Part shown: positions 1 through 10,150 of the stretch, piece after piece
Layout of the letters: every line of letters begins with the position of its first letter
How positions within the stretch are numbered: position 1 is the stretch's first letter
DNA from: Crotophaga sulcirostris
Lineage: Eukaryota; Chordata; Aves; Cuculiformes; Crotophagidae
DNA: 64,000 bases
Assembly: GCA_013397455.1 (NCBI GenBank)
Contig: VYZB01000190.1
Coordinates: 1,179,550-1,243,549 of the forward strand
Direction: 5' to 3'
Position numbers and translations under genes: made by a program
The notes under the pieces: generated by a model
The model's input: only the letters and a program-made list of their open reading frames with translations
What the model was told of the DNA's origin: nothing
The model's database searches: none

Positions 1-3000
1 TAGCATTACAGTTTGGCAAAGAACAGTTTCTGAATTAACTTTGTTACAGTTTTGAATCTCTGGCACGTTTAAGACACCCACCCACCTATTGAAAGAATAT
101 TTTAAAGCAGAATTAATGTTTGATATAAAATAACAGTTGTGTTGTAAATGTGGAAAAATAGTCTACAAAAAATAAGTATAAAAGTGATCTCAGATTTATG
201 AATATGTTTCATATAAACAAGTCCAGGTGACTAATCTGTGTGTTAGAAATGGCCCTTGGTAGGCTGTGCCACAACAGTACATCACATTTTTCACAGTTTA
301 CAATAACACAGTTAGATTCACAATGTGATGACACCTTATTTTTTTAAAATAGTATTTTACAAACTATACATTTGGCATCTATTTTTAGATTTTTTTCTGT
401 GTATTTTTCAGTTCCTTTTTTCTTTTTCCTTTTTTCTTTTCTTACAAAATAGTGCAAAATTACAGTGCGTTAATAGAAGATTTTGCAAATCCTAATAAAA
501 AGTCAGTATATTTAACTTCTTTGTTCATTCACTGGGAACAGTTTGGCACATTAGGATTTTATATAGATGGAAAAGCTTCTCTGTTTCTTCTCTTCAGTGT
601 ATCCATTGAATCTTCAAAACATTAAGTTGCACCAAGGGAGTTAACATTCCAAACTTTTTAATCCCATCTCTTATAACATGTATGTTACAAAACAAAACAG
701 CAAAAGAAAACATAGAGTTTGCAGTTAATTTATTTGCCAAACAGCATATATTAGATAGGCTTTTCTTATCATGCTATAAAAAAAAAGATTGATGGGAATA
801 TTTTTCATCTAGTGACTGCTAAAGTGTTTAGTTACAGCTTTAAGGCTCTATAGAAAATTTTTTCCAACTTTATATATATATAAGTCTCAGTTTACTATGT
901 TTCTTCCAAATTTTGCAATGATGCATGTCCCTGTATCTGGATCCAAACAGGCTGTATCAAGCAGGGGGATAAAGTTTCATCAAAGTGTGTTTTTCACTGG
1001 ACTAATTCATATAAAGAATAACAAACAATTGCTTTTGCTGCCAATTTGCAATGATTAAATTATTTACCTACTGACTATTTACTTAGGAATGTTAATGAAG
1101 AGTTCTCCCAGGAATGAATACTTCATTTGTACAGAGTGGCACCATAGCTCAAAAAAAATGTCAGTACTCTTATTACTCGGAACAGCAAAGTCTTCTGCAT
1201 AATCATAAACAGGCATGGTACAGGCTGCAGGAGTTACAGAGTTCTAAGCCACTCCATGAGCCTGCAGAGAAATGCACAGAAGATGCCACATAAAGTCTCA
1301 GGTCAGTTCTTTGCCTCCTTGGTTGAAAGCAGGAATGAGAAACCTGACTGAGATCACAGAGTCATCTACTAGATGTTGCCAAACAGCAGTCTGTACCAAC
1401 CTACTCATTATTCAGGCTATTAACCTAGAGGTGAAAGGCTCCCTGCCACATGAGCAAATCTCTGAACTATCCACTGCACAGAGACTGCTGGTTTCAGTTA
1501 ATTGCGTAGAGAATATGGTGACATAAAAGATTCCCAATTAATTACTGTTCCAATAGAGTAATGAAGTGACTCTTTCCAATATGAAAACTGCAGGGTGATG
1601 TCTCCAGCCCTAATTATTTCTCATGAGTTTATGGTTTTATCATCTGTATCACTCTGTGGCATTTGTACCGTGAATTAAAATTACTACAGCATGGTTTATT
1701 TAATCAACTTCTTGGCATTTCTGTATTTTTTATGAACTATCTAACCAGTATGAATTTTACACCAATCTTGGAAGGTAGAACTGGCTATAGCACTAAAACT
1801 AATTATTCAAATATTAGAATGGAAACCTCCATGAAGAAGTTTTTTTTTTACACCAGCTATGCCACCCTTGGTTGAATCTCTTATTACACACAAAACAGAA
1901 CTATAAGCCAATATTAATGAAAAACCCACCAACTGGTAGATAAACAAATGCTTCCCCTGGACTGTCTTCTCAATAATGCACTAGCTTTGACCAAGGAAAC
2001 ACTTGATTAACTTTCACTGTTATGTTTAAATAGGTCAGAAGCCTCCTTGTCAGCTTGCCCAGACCCACCTTACTTTGTACACACTGTTGTTCACTGACAG
2101 AGTCTCATCTAGACTGAACCAAATATTTTTCCTTAAAAGAAAAATCAGGTATCGTTAAGACACCCTCTCTAGGGCACACTCAGCCCAAATTAGCAGGATG
2201 CACACATGACTGGGTTTTATGCTTTCTTTCTACAACAATTTTTGAAATGCTATCTCAGCAAGCCTCAGATCTTCTCACCTCCTTATACCACATGTAAGTT
2301 CATCCACCTTGCACAGCACAGGCAGGCTGTAAGGTGGAGTGCCATGCTGAGTTGGTGGCATGAGGCAATGGTGGCACATATAGTATGCTGAAGCAGAAAA
2401 GTATGGCCAAAGTATATTGAATAGACACTAAGTCAGAATTAGTCCAAACAGTTTTGAGTGTAGAGTAGCCAGTCTACTCACAGGATGGACATAAACAATG
2501 CAAACAAGGCCACACAAGTTTGCCTCTGTTGGCTATAGACTGTGCTCTCTGGTGTAGTTCTCGAAGGCAATAAAAACATACTGTTTGAAGCCCCAGTGCA
2601 TTAAAGCATTTAAGATGCTCTAAAATTTAAGCACCTTCTTGAGTCTCATGGTCATAAGCATGTGCTTAAGGTATTTCTAGAATAAAGTCCAGAAAGTATT
2701 GTTGCATGAGGACATGAAGATTTACTTCAAAATCAGAAAAGAAAAGAAATTATAAGGATTCTTGAAGTCAGTTAAGAAATATGATTAGCTTACTGAGCAA
2801 CTTCTCTCTTCCCCTGAATGCTCTTTTTTGTTTAATAAACGAGATAACACAAGGCCAACAGGAGTTCCATTCCTGAATAATCAGCAACAATTATCAGTTA
2901 TTTAAATGAAGCTTGCTTGATTAGAAATGGAAGAAAATTACGTGGCTTTTTCTTTTTTTTAAAGCCCAGTTTGAGAAACAAACATCAGCAGCTAAAAACA

Positions 3001-6000
3001 GTAAGTAGCTGTTTACTGTGCTCAGTAGTGTCTGTTTCCCATATCTTGTTCAGCCTGCATGAACTCCACAAATCCCTACATTCACGCTCTCTCAGTCCAA
3101 CTTCCATTTTATTTGATCTGTTTCTTGAAGGACAAATATGTTGCTGGATGCATCTGGCACATTCTACAGGCCTTGCTCAGGCTGCTTGTTCATTGTTAGT
3201 ACAACCACCTCTGAGGGCCTGAAACTGGCAACCATTATTCAATAAGAAATGGAGATCTCACACTGAGCAAGAGCTGCTGCAGTCACTGAGTGTCTGTGAA
3301 ATAAAAGGAAAATTCTGCTGTACAAAGATTGGCTGCCAGATTCATCTGATGTCTGTTCGCATTCAGTGGGGTATCAATGCATCTGCAGTTTGTATTTTAT
3401 CTGGTTTGGGTCTTATTTTCCACACTGAGAAAGGCAGTAATGTTGGTAGCTCAGTGCACAACAGAGAGCCTAAAAACATCCAAAAGAAGCCATTGTAAAA
3501 CAAAGAATAATGATTGCTCTCTGTCTTTAATGGTCGCCAAGTTAACATGTGACAAGTGTGTATGCAAGATTATTGTGGGCTGGCAAATAAAATAAATTGA
3601 ATGCCTGAAATAAAATTGTTTAGAAAAATAGTAAAAATTGGTAAGATTTCTTATCTTTCATTTCTCTTTTCTTGTACAACTATCCTCTTTTGGCAGGGGT
3701 ACCAAGGCATAAAAAATACCTTGTTCTCTAACTAATCCCATGTAATCTACCTTTCTGTAATTAATTGATTTTGCCCATTCTCCTCCACACTGATTTACTA
3801 TTTGAGTCTATTTATGCTAACTGTTCATGTAGGATGGCTCACTGAAGGAGCACAGACATCACAACGCTTAATATTATATTTAGACAGCAATCAGTCTTCT
3901 GTGACTTAGGTGTGTAGGTCTAGGTAGACTGCTTTTATGCATGCATGGAGTCCAGATGGTTTACATCCATTGCTTCACATCATTTACCACCTAGGCTCAA
4001 CATTCCCGAAGATTTTTCATCTTCTGTCAGCAATCCTCTTTACATCCAGAACTGCTTAAGACTTGATACCTGTAGATCACCTTAAAATCTTCATAAAATG
4101 ACTGGCTCAATTATGTTCCAGCCCATACTCTTAAAGAATGTCAGTGAGGCATTCATTAGGGTCACGTCTCTTGTTTAGGATTGGGTCATGATTCTTGGTC
4201 ATTTCAATCTGGATTAGATTTCTTTCCTGTTTTATTAGTCTTTGAAACAATTTTAGCAATACAACCTGGATGCAAAGTATAGAAGCCTTGTGTGGAGCTT
4301 CTGTGAAGAGAAGTTCTATCAAAAGACTTTCACATTTCTTAAATTTCAGCATAAGATTAGCCATGCTGACTGGATTCGGTGCTTACGGAGGTAACGACAT
4401 TACTTGCTGGCTTAAAATTTAGCATATATTTCAAAACTTTCCTGTGTATACACCTACTGATATTTGTAGTAACAAGTCATACATCTTATTATTATGACTA
4501 CTTGTTACAAATATGAGAATTTATCGGCTGAATAAATACCAATTGATACCAAGAAACCGATCTGATTTGATGTAAACCCTTGTAACACACAGCACAATTC
4601 CCATTATCTGAAATGAGGAATGAAATAAAGGAGTGTGCATAATCTCCAAGGGCTGAATGCACTTCCACGGAGATCAGTGCAAAGAACCTCCAAATTACAC
4701 CATCAAGGGGATCAGATTATCTAGCCAAAGGAGAGGCATATACAGTGACTGAGAATTTCACAGTTCTCCTGAAAATAAAAGGTATCATGTCCTATAGGAG
4801 AGAATGCCTTCAGAATGACAGAAATACAACTCACATTACATCCGCATTTTGTTTTTAGGACGCTGGCCTTCATTTTATAGCATTAATTTGCAAGGTAAAC
4901 TTCTCTTGTTTCGTACTGGAATGCTGGTGATTTTAAGAGGTTCACAGTATATTGCAAATTAGTTTTTAAAGACAGCAATAAACAGTATAGGTAAATATCT
5001 GGATGAGAAAACAGCTTTTGAAGCCATAAGGCTTCAAGCACGAGTGTTTCTATGACTTTTCTGAGGAGTTTCGTGTTTTAGAAATGTAGCATTACTCTTA
5101 TAGCTTTCCGTGTTTTTATTCCAGCCAGGGGTAAAAAAAGTATCTGACAAATCACCTTATCTTTTGCTAAGGGTTTATCGTTGTTTATCCTTTATTCCCT
5201 TACTCCAGCAATGTTGTTGTCTGCAAGTTTAATCATAAGTTCTTGGTCAACTGCTTTGCTTGATCAAGGTCTTATGCATCACATAAGCTGAAACTTTTCC
5301 AGTTAAACTTTTTTTCAGTAGAAGGTGTGATTTGTAACATTTTAACCTGAAAAACCAAGCTGATTGGTTTTCACTTGATACCCAAAACATATCCACACAT
5401 TTATGTCATTAAACCAACCTTGTACATATGCATATATATAGCAATCAGGTATTTAAGCCTTAGCTGTAAACAAAAAGTAATAAAATCAAATGACACGTTA
5501 AAATCAGACATTTTAACAATCATGACAATCATCACGTTTTTGTATTTGATATCCGTGCAAATACTTAATACTTAAGAACTTATTTATATATTCAAATTTT
5601 GATAGCAACTGCTGCAAGAGTGCATTTGTTTATACTTGTCACATAAAATATTTTCAAAAACTAAAACTCATTACCTTAATGAGTTGAATGGTTGAATATG
5701 TCTGCCTGATAACTTTTTTTTTGAAATTCAGTATATTTGTTTCCGAAAATAAACTGTTTGGTCACTTTTTTTCCCACATTCATAAGCCATAACAGCAAGC
5801 CATTCAGCTACAATTAAAATTGAAACTGGGGACAAATTCACAATTATTCAAGAAATTATATGAGAGAAATTGCTAAAATTTCTCAACAAGCTATTTTTAA
5901 AAAATCAATTACTACCAGATGAAATCAGTGCATGAGGCGCATGTAATCAAATGCCTATGTTAAAATCCGTTTATCTCTGTATCAGTGTAACACCACTTAC

Positions 6001-6835
6001 AGCCTTGGTTTAGGTGAACAGTAGTTGAGACACAGTAAGACTTAAGGACATGCTGCATTTAAATACACTCGAAAAATCGGATGAATCTGGGCCTTGGTCA
6101 CTAAGGTTGTTCACCTCCTCTACATCTGACTTATTTATACTTCAGAAGGTAAGAACAGATGTATTCCTAAAGTAATGTAGTGGAACTATTCATTAGGAAA
6201 CATCCTCTTTTTCAGAAACAAATTTTACTACTAGTGTGTTAGATTTTCAATCTATATTTCTAGGTTTATCACCCTTAAAAAGGGGCGCAACTGATCGCAC
6301 AGGAATAATGATAGGTATCGAACTTTACTGTGTTCTTAAAATGTATGATGAACCATAAAAAACTTTACTGTCTTTTGAAATGTTACACACATTTCAGATG
6401 GGAACAGCAAATTATGATTTTAAAATTCCCTCTGGCTTTTAAAAGTTGTGTCCGCATTTTCCAGATAGGTTAAACAGCAAATGTAATGTTAAAAATAATT
6501 TAAAAAAGCATTAAAAATTACTACTTTAAGTGTAAGACTGGGACATATTTCACAGAAAATGTGGAAAATCTTGTTTAAAAATTATAGTAAACAATCAAAT
6601 ATTTTTCAGTGCACATAATTAGTATGTACATTATAATTTAAAACTGAGTATTGATGAGTGCTGATGATCTTTTAAAATCTCTTACAAAATATAAATAAGA
6701 TAGCCAAGAGAGGACAGCTGACAAACCACGACATATGTTTTCCTTCTTTTTTATCTCTTTTTCTTTCCTCTCCCTTGGCTGGAAGTTTTTTCTGGCTTCT
6801 TTAAAAAAGTGTGTGCATGTGCACCCATACATAAA
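1..6835 (-). other. FUT9: FUT9 3' untranslated region and/or downstream flank
   Basis: About 6.8 kb of AT-rich sequence follows the FUT9 stop codon with no credible gene. Mammalian FUT9 mRNAs have unusually long 3' UTRs, so much or all of this may be transcribed; the end cannot be fixed from sequence alone. AATAAA on the minus strand (TTTATT on plus) occurs at 5191-5196, 5115-5120, 4231-4236, 3108-3113, 1695-1700 and 729-734. None is distinguished enough to name as the cleavage signal. Apart from the hairpin at 4460-4514 and short AT-rich runs (for example around 870-885) I see no repeat family here. Confidence 0.6.
4460..4514. repeat. imperfect inverted repeat (55-base hairpin) in the FUT9 3' UTR or flank
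   Basis: The left arm 4460-4481 and right arm 4493-4514 are each 22 bases and flank an 11-base loop. From the outside, pairing runs 9 bp, a 3-base bulge on the left arm, 5 bp, a 3-base bulge on the right arm, then 5 bp. That gives 19 paired bases with symmetric offset bulges. The structure would form on either strand. It could be a structured UTR element, a palindromic MITE relic or chance in AT-rich DNA. It is shorter than a typical microRNA precursor. Confidence 0.7.
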
Positions 6836-7915
6836 TTAATTCCAAAACCATTTTTCTAGATTTCCAATGGACTTGTATTCCTGGTGTCTTTTCACATGAT
6901 CACAAGCAAGACACGCGTGTGATTCCCAGAACCTAGGAAGATGCACTGAGAAATCCTTCTTCCAGTTGAAATAACTAAGGTACATCTTGTTATTTTTGTC
7001 AAGCATCAGAAGATATTCTGCCAGCTCTCTGGGGGAGAGAAAGTCTTCCACATGTATGAAAGAGTCTGCTGGAATGTAATTCTCATAGTTTTCTCTGGAA
7101 GGGCCCAGTACAACTGGCACTGATCCAGCCAGAAGAGCATTGTAAAGTTTCTCAGTAATGTAATCTTTGTGGATTGAATTTTCAAAGGAAAGGTAGAATT
7201 TGCAAGTGGAGATAGTTGGAATCAAGTTTTTATCATTGACGTAGTCTCCAAAGGCTTGTCCATAGGTATGGATTTCAATGTATTTGCTAAGCTCATTGTA
7301 ATACTTGACTCGAGCATGCTCAGGGTTCCAATTACTTACAACCCAACAGACCAAGTTTTCCTTACTTGGCACTTCAAATGTAAAGGAACTTGTACCAACC
7401 ATCATGAAGCCATAAGGCACCTGAATATCTGAATCACGCCGATAAGTCAGGGTTAGGTTAAAGAGGTGTTCAATGCCACTCTTTTGTGGAGTATGAGTTG
7501 GAGATTCCAAGTTCATCCAAATCCACTTCTGGAATGGTGGCCTGGCTTGCTGAGGTAAATTAGTCAGATCCCAGCTAATGTCTCTGTGATGAATGAGAAC
7601 AGCATGGGATTTGTTATATAGTGAGCGGTCAATAGTCAGATGGCACCCATGGATATTGAACATTGTTTGGCAGGATGTTAGATCAAATGTCTGACCAAAT
7701 GGCCAAACCCAGATCAAGATAGTAGTCTCATTAAGATTATCAGTTTTGGAAGAAAAGAAGTTCTTCATTTTCAAAACCGAACTGGCTGATTCTATAGGAC
7801 CAGAGATCCAGCTATTTGTTGGTTTGATATAAATTAGTATAAATGCCATGAAACAACCAAGGACAATGAAGAGAATAAAAAATGGCCGGAAAATTCCTTT
7901 AGATGTCGATGTCAT
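6836..7915 (-). CDS. FUT9: alpha-1,3-fucosyltransferase 9 (Lewis X synthase), complete coding exon
   Basis: Type II Golgi enzyme of glycosyltransferase family GT10. It transfers fucose from GDP-fucose in alpha-1,3 linkage to GlcNAc of N-acetyllactosamine, making Lewis X (CD15/SSEA-1). The frame is 359 codons plus TAA, the same length as human FUT9. A short cytoplasmic tail (1-10) precedes one membrane anchor (about 11-30), a stem and the catalytic domain. The GT10 signature lies at 240-256, with F-E-N-S at 244-247 and D-Y-I-T-E-K at 251-256. E137, reported as the catalytic base in human FUT9, is present in W-M-N-L-E. The three N-glycosylation sequons are at N62, N101 and N153. The C-terminus carries a C-x-x-C pair (C335, C338). 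I chose the ATG at 7915 because it gives the family N-terminus MTSTSKG and has A at -3. A Met 15 codons upstream lies in the intron. No frame break or missing key residue is visible. Identity is near certain. Confidence 0.98.
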   Translation of the reverse strand: MTSTSKGIFRPFFILFIVLGCFMAFILIYIKPTNSWISGPIESASSVLKMKNFFSSKTDNLNETTILIWVWPFGQTFDLTSCQTMFNIHGCHLTIDRSLYNKSHAVLIHHRDISWDLTNLPQQARPPFQKWIWMNLESPTHTPQKSGIEHLFNLTLTYRRDSDIQVPYGFMMVGTSSFTFEVPSKENLVCWVVSNWNPEHARVKYYNELSKYIEIHTYGQAFGDYVNDKNLIPTISTCKFYLSFENSIHKDYITEKLYNALLAGSVPVVLGPSRENYENYIPADSFIHVEDFLSPRELAEYLLMLDKNNKMYLSYFNWKKDFSVHLPRFWESHACLACDHVKRHQEYKSIGNLEKWFWN

Positions 7916-7923
7916 AATTTGTT

Positions 7924-7963
7924 CTGAGAAAACAGAGAGGAAGAGAAAGAGAAAAAACATCAG
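7924..7963 (-). promoter_or_regulatory. FUT9: splice acceptor of the FUT9 coding exon (polypyrimidine tract and branch-point candidate)
   Basis: Read on the minus strand, a pyrimidine-rich tract of about 30 bases (T runs, then CTCTTTCTCTTCCTCTCTG) ends in TTTTCTCAG, with the AG at 7925-7924. The exon would start at 7923, eight bases before the ATG. A CTGAT branch-point candidate sits at 7963-7959, about 36 bases before the AG. In vertebrates the FUT9 coding region is carried by one exon preceded by non-coding exons, which fits. The tract happens to be open in the FUT9 frame, so a naive ORF call would add 15 Phe/Leu-rich residues. Confidence 0.9.
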
Positions 7964-9091
7964 GTATTAAATTACATACATATGTCCTGTTAAAGCAATC
8001 AGACATCAGACATAAAATTGGATAGAACTTCAATATCACTGTGCTGTAACCTCAGAAATTTCCTCTGAGTGGAGAGGGTATGGGTTCGTCTATGTTATTC
8101 ATGACAAAGTGACAATATTTCTTCTCTTCACATAAAAAAATAGTTGACATAAAATAAAAACAGGATTTTAATGCATGTCATAATTAATATAAATCAGTAT
8201 GTATCTTGAGAAGCCATTTTGCTTAAAACCTAGGCCAAGAGTTTGAGAGACACATAAGACAGACAAAATTACCCTTTGATTATGTCCTTGTGTATGTGTA
8301 AGGGATAACATGCTGCAGACTTAGTCCATTCATATTTGCCTGTACATATAAATGTATTGAGTATATAGGATTAGAGGAATAAAAAAGGAAGGGACTGGAA
8401 CTTTAATTCTGTAATCAATAAGACTATTAGAAAATTAGTTCATGTCTGATGGTTACATGGGGATGAACATTCATGTCTTCTCCTGAGGACCCCTAAAATA
8501 GCTAGGGAAAGAAAACAACAAGGTTCTCTGTCCCCATATGCAGCCACACGTAGTTCACATATAATGAAAAATAAGTAAAACTATGTCCTTAAATATTTGA
8601 TGATTTTTTTTATGCCACAGTCCTGTGTTATAAATTAGGAAAAGTAGAAATAAGCTGCATGTTTGTGAGGCACCATTTTTTTCCAAGGGGAAAATGAGGT
8701 GAGGAGTTTATATAGTCTCCTTTGTATTCGTTCTGGTTCTTTCCAGAACTCCTCTTCCCTATGCTTCTTATGAAACCTAGCAAAGTCAGGGATTGCTTAT
8801 TGCTAACAATTGCTCCTGAAAGTGGCCCTAGAAGTGTTCTAAACATAAAAATAGTTAACTGTGTAAAGAGCACTATGACATAAAAGGAAAAAGGAGTGGT
8901 AGTTACCAAAAATAAGTGTTCTGAATATACTGGCTTACTGTAGAAAGGTAATTTTGCAGTGCATTTCAATGACTATAAAACTTGTCTGGCTTTCTTTTAC
9001 TGCATATTTTTCAATTATTTGGGGTCTTGTTACTTTTACTAGCTAGCTCTGCAAAAAAAATTTATAAAAATCACCCCAAAAATACTTACTT
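7964..9091. other. FUT9 intron, unannotated AT-rich sequence
   Basis: Lies just upstream of the FUT9 coding exon. I see no repeat family, RNA gene or supported reading frame. A 113-codon open frame on the minus strand at 8628-8969 has no recognisable domain and low-complexity composition, and is treated as chance. Confidence 0.6.
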
Positions 9092-9136
9092 AAAACAAAC
9101 AAACAAACAAATAAATAAACAAACAAATAAATAAAA
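9092..9136. repeat. (AAAC/AAAT)n microsatellite
   Basis: About eleven tetranucleotide units alternating AAAC and AAAT form an uninterrupted tract. It is a good candidate for length polymorphism. Confidence 0.95.
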
Positions 9137-9497
9137 GTCACAGAAAGTAAAATGAGAATTTAAAGCCTTTTAGGGCAGTTTCATAGCTCATCTCCTCTAA
9201 ACTGTGAAATAAGGAATCAAATTCAGAGTGAAGACAGGGAAGAATGTGATCCAGAGGTCCATTAATGCAACAGGACTTTGCTGCTTTTTTAGTGTAAAAA
9301 CTGATGTATGAGTGTAGGATCACAGCTACAACAAGAATGTTTTCACATTCATTGATGAGAAAATTAAAAAGGAGGAAATACCATGCTTAGCTTTACTCTA
9401 AAATTACTCTAGCATTAGATCTTGAGGAAACAGGCATATGACAAAATGTCTCCCCTGTTTTGGCATGGCAGATAGTCTTAATTATGGTTTTAGTCAT

Positions 9498-10150
9498 TGT
9501 GGTGGGTTAACTTTGACTGGCTGCCAGACACTCACACAGCCACTTTCTCACTCCCCCTCCTCAGCAGGATCAGGGGAGGAAACAAGATGAAAATCTCATG
9601 GGTTGAGATAAGGACAAGGAGATCACTCACCAGTTACTGTTGGAGGCAAAACAGACTCACCTTGGGGAAAATGAATGCAATTTATTTCCAATAAAAATAG
9701 ATTTGGATAGCAAAGATAAAATAATACCTACGGGCTGTGTCTGGCATGGGGCAGCCTCAGTCTCTCCTCGCAGAGGCCACTGTGCTGGCCCAGCTGCCAG
9801 CACTTGGGCATGGACGTCCAATACAGTTATATAAGATATAGTGGTATGTTCAGTCTGACTCTTTTGTCCTTGCCCCTTTCTTTTGGACGTAGCTTAGCAG
9901 CTCCTCTCTGCTTTCAGCAAAATAAACCTGAAGGGAGTAAAGGGGAGGAACTGTTGTGTCCACGGCTCTTCCACTTATCCTCACTCATTTAAATTCCTCT
10001 GGAAGAAATCTGTGGTTTTACAGCAACATCACATTGGCTCTTTTTTAGCCTACGTTGATTTTTGATGGAAAATATATCTAAAGGGGAGGTTATGACCCAC
10101 AAGAGCAGAAGGTTGTTTCCCTGCCTTACTATAGCAAAAGTCAGAACGAG
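9498..10150. mobile_element. avian ERV long terminal repeat relic (solo LTR, internally deleted)
   Basis: The left edge, TGTGGTGGGTTAA at 9498, matches the start of a widespread avian ERV LTR type. It is followed by degraded versions of its usual blocks: the ACTCACACAGCCACT stretch, CTCACTCCCCCTCC, and TGGGTTGAGATAAGGACAAG at about 9599-9618. Next comes a stretch reading CACTCACCAGTTACTGT, then GGCAAAACAGACTCACCTTGGGGAAAA and an A/T-rich TTTATT block. The GC-rich middle of the family is mostly missing. Weak similarity resumes near 9990-10145. The right edge is uncertain. LTRs begin TG and end CA on both strands, so I do not assign a strand. No coding part of a provirus is seen. Confidence 0.7.

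Noticed and set aside
4460..4514. Calling the hairpin a microRNA precursor
   Set aside because: The stem is shorter than usual (19 bp with two 3-base bulges), and there is no evidence of conservation or expression in the sequence itself.
6638..6832. 64-codon minus-strand frame directly after the FUT9 stop, considered as a downstream ORF
   Set aside because: It is Lys/Glu-rich low-complexity sequence in the 3' UTR with no recognisable domain.
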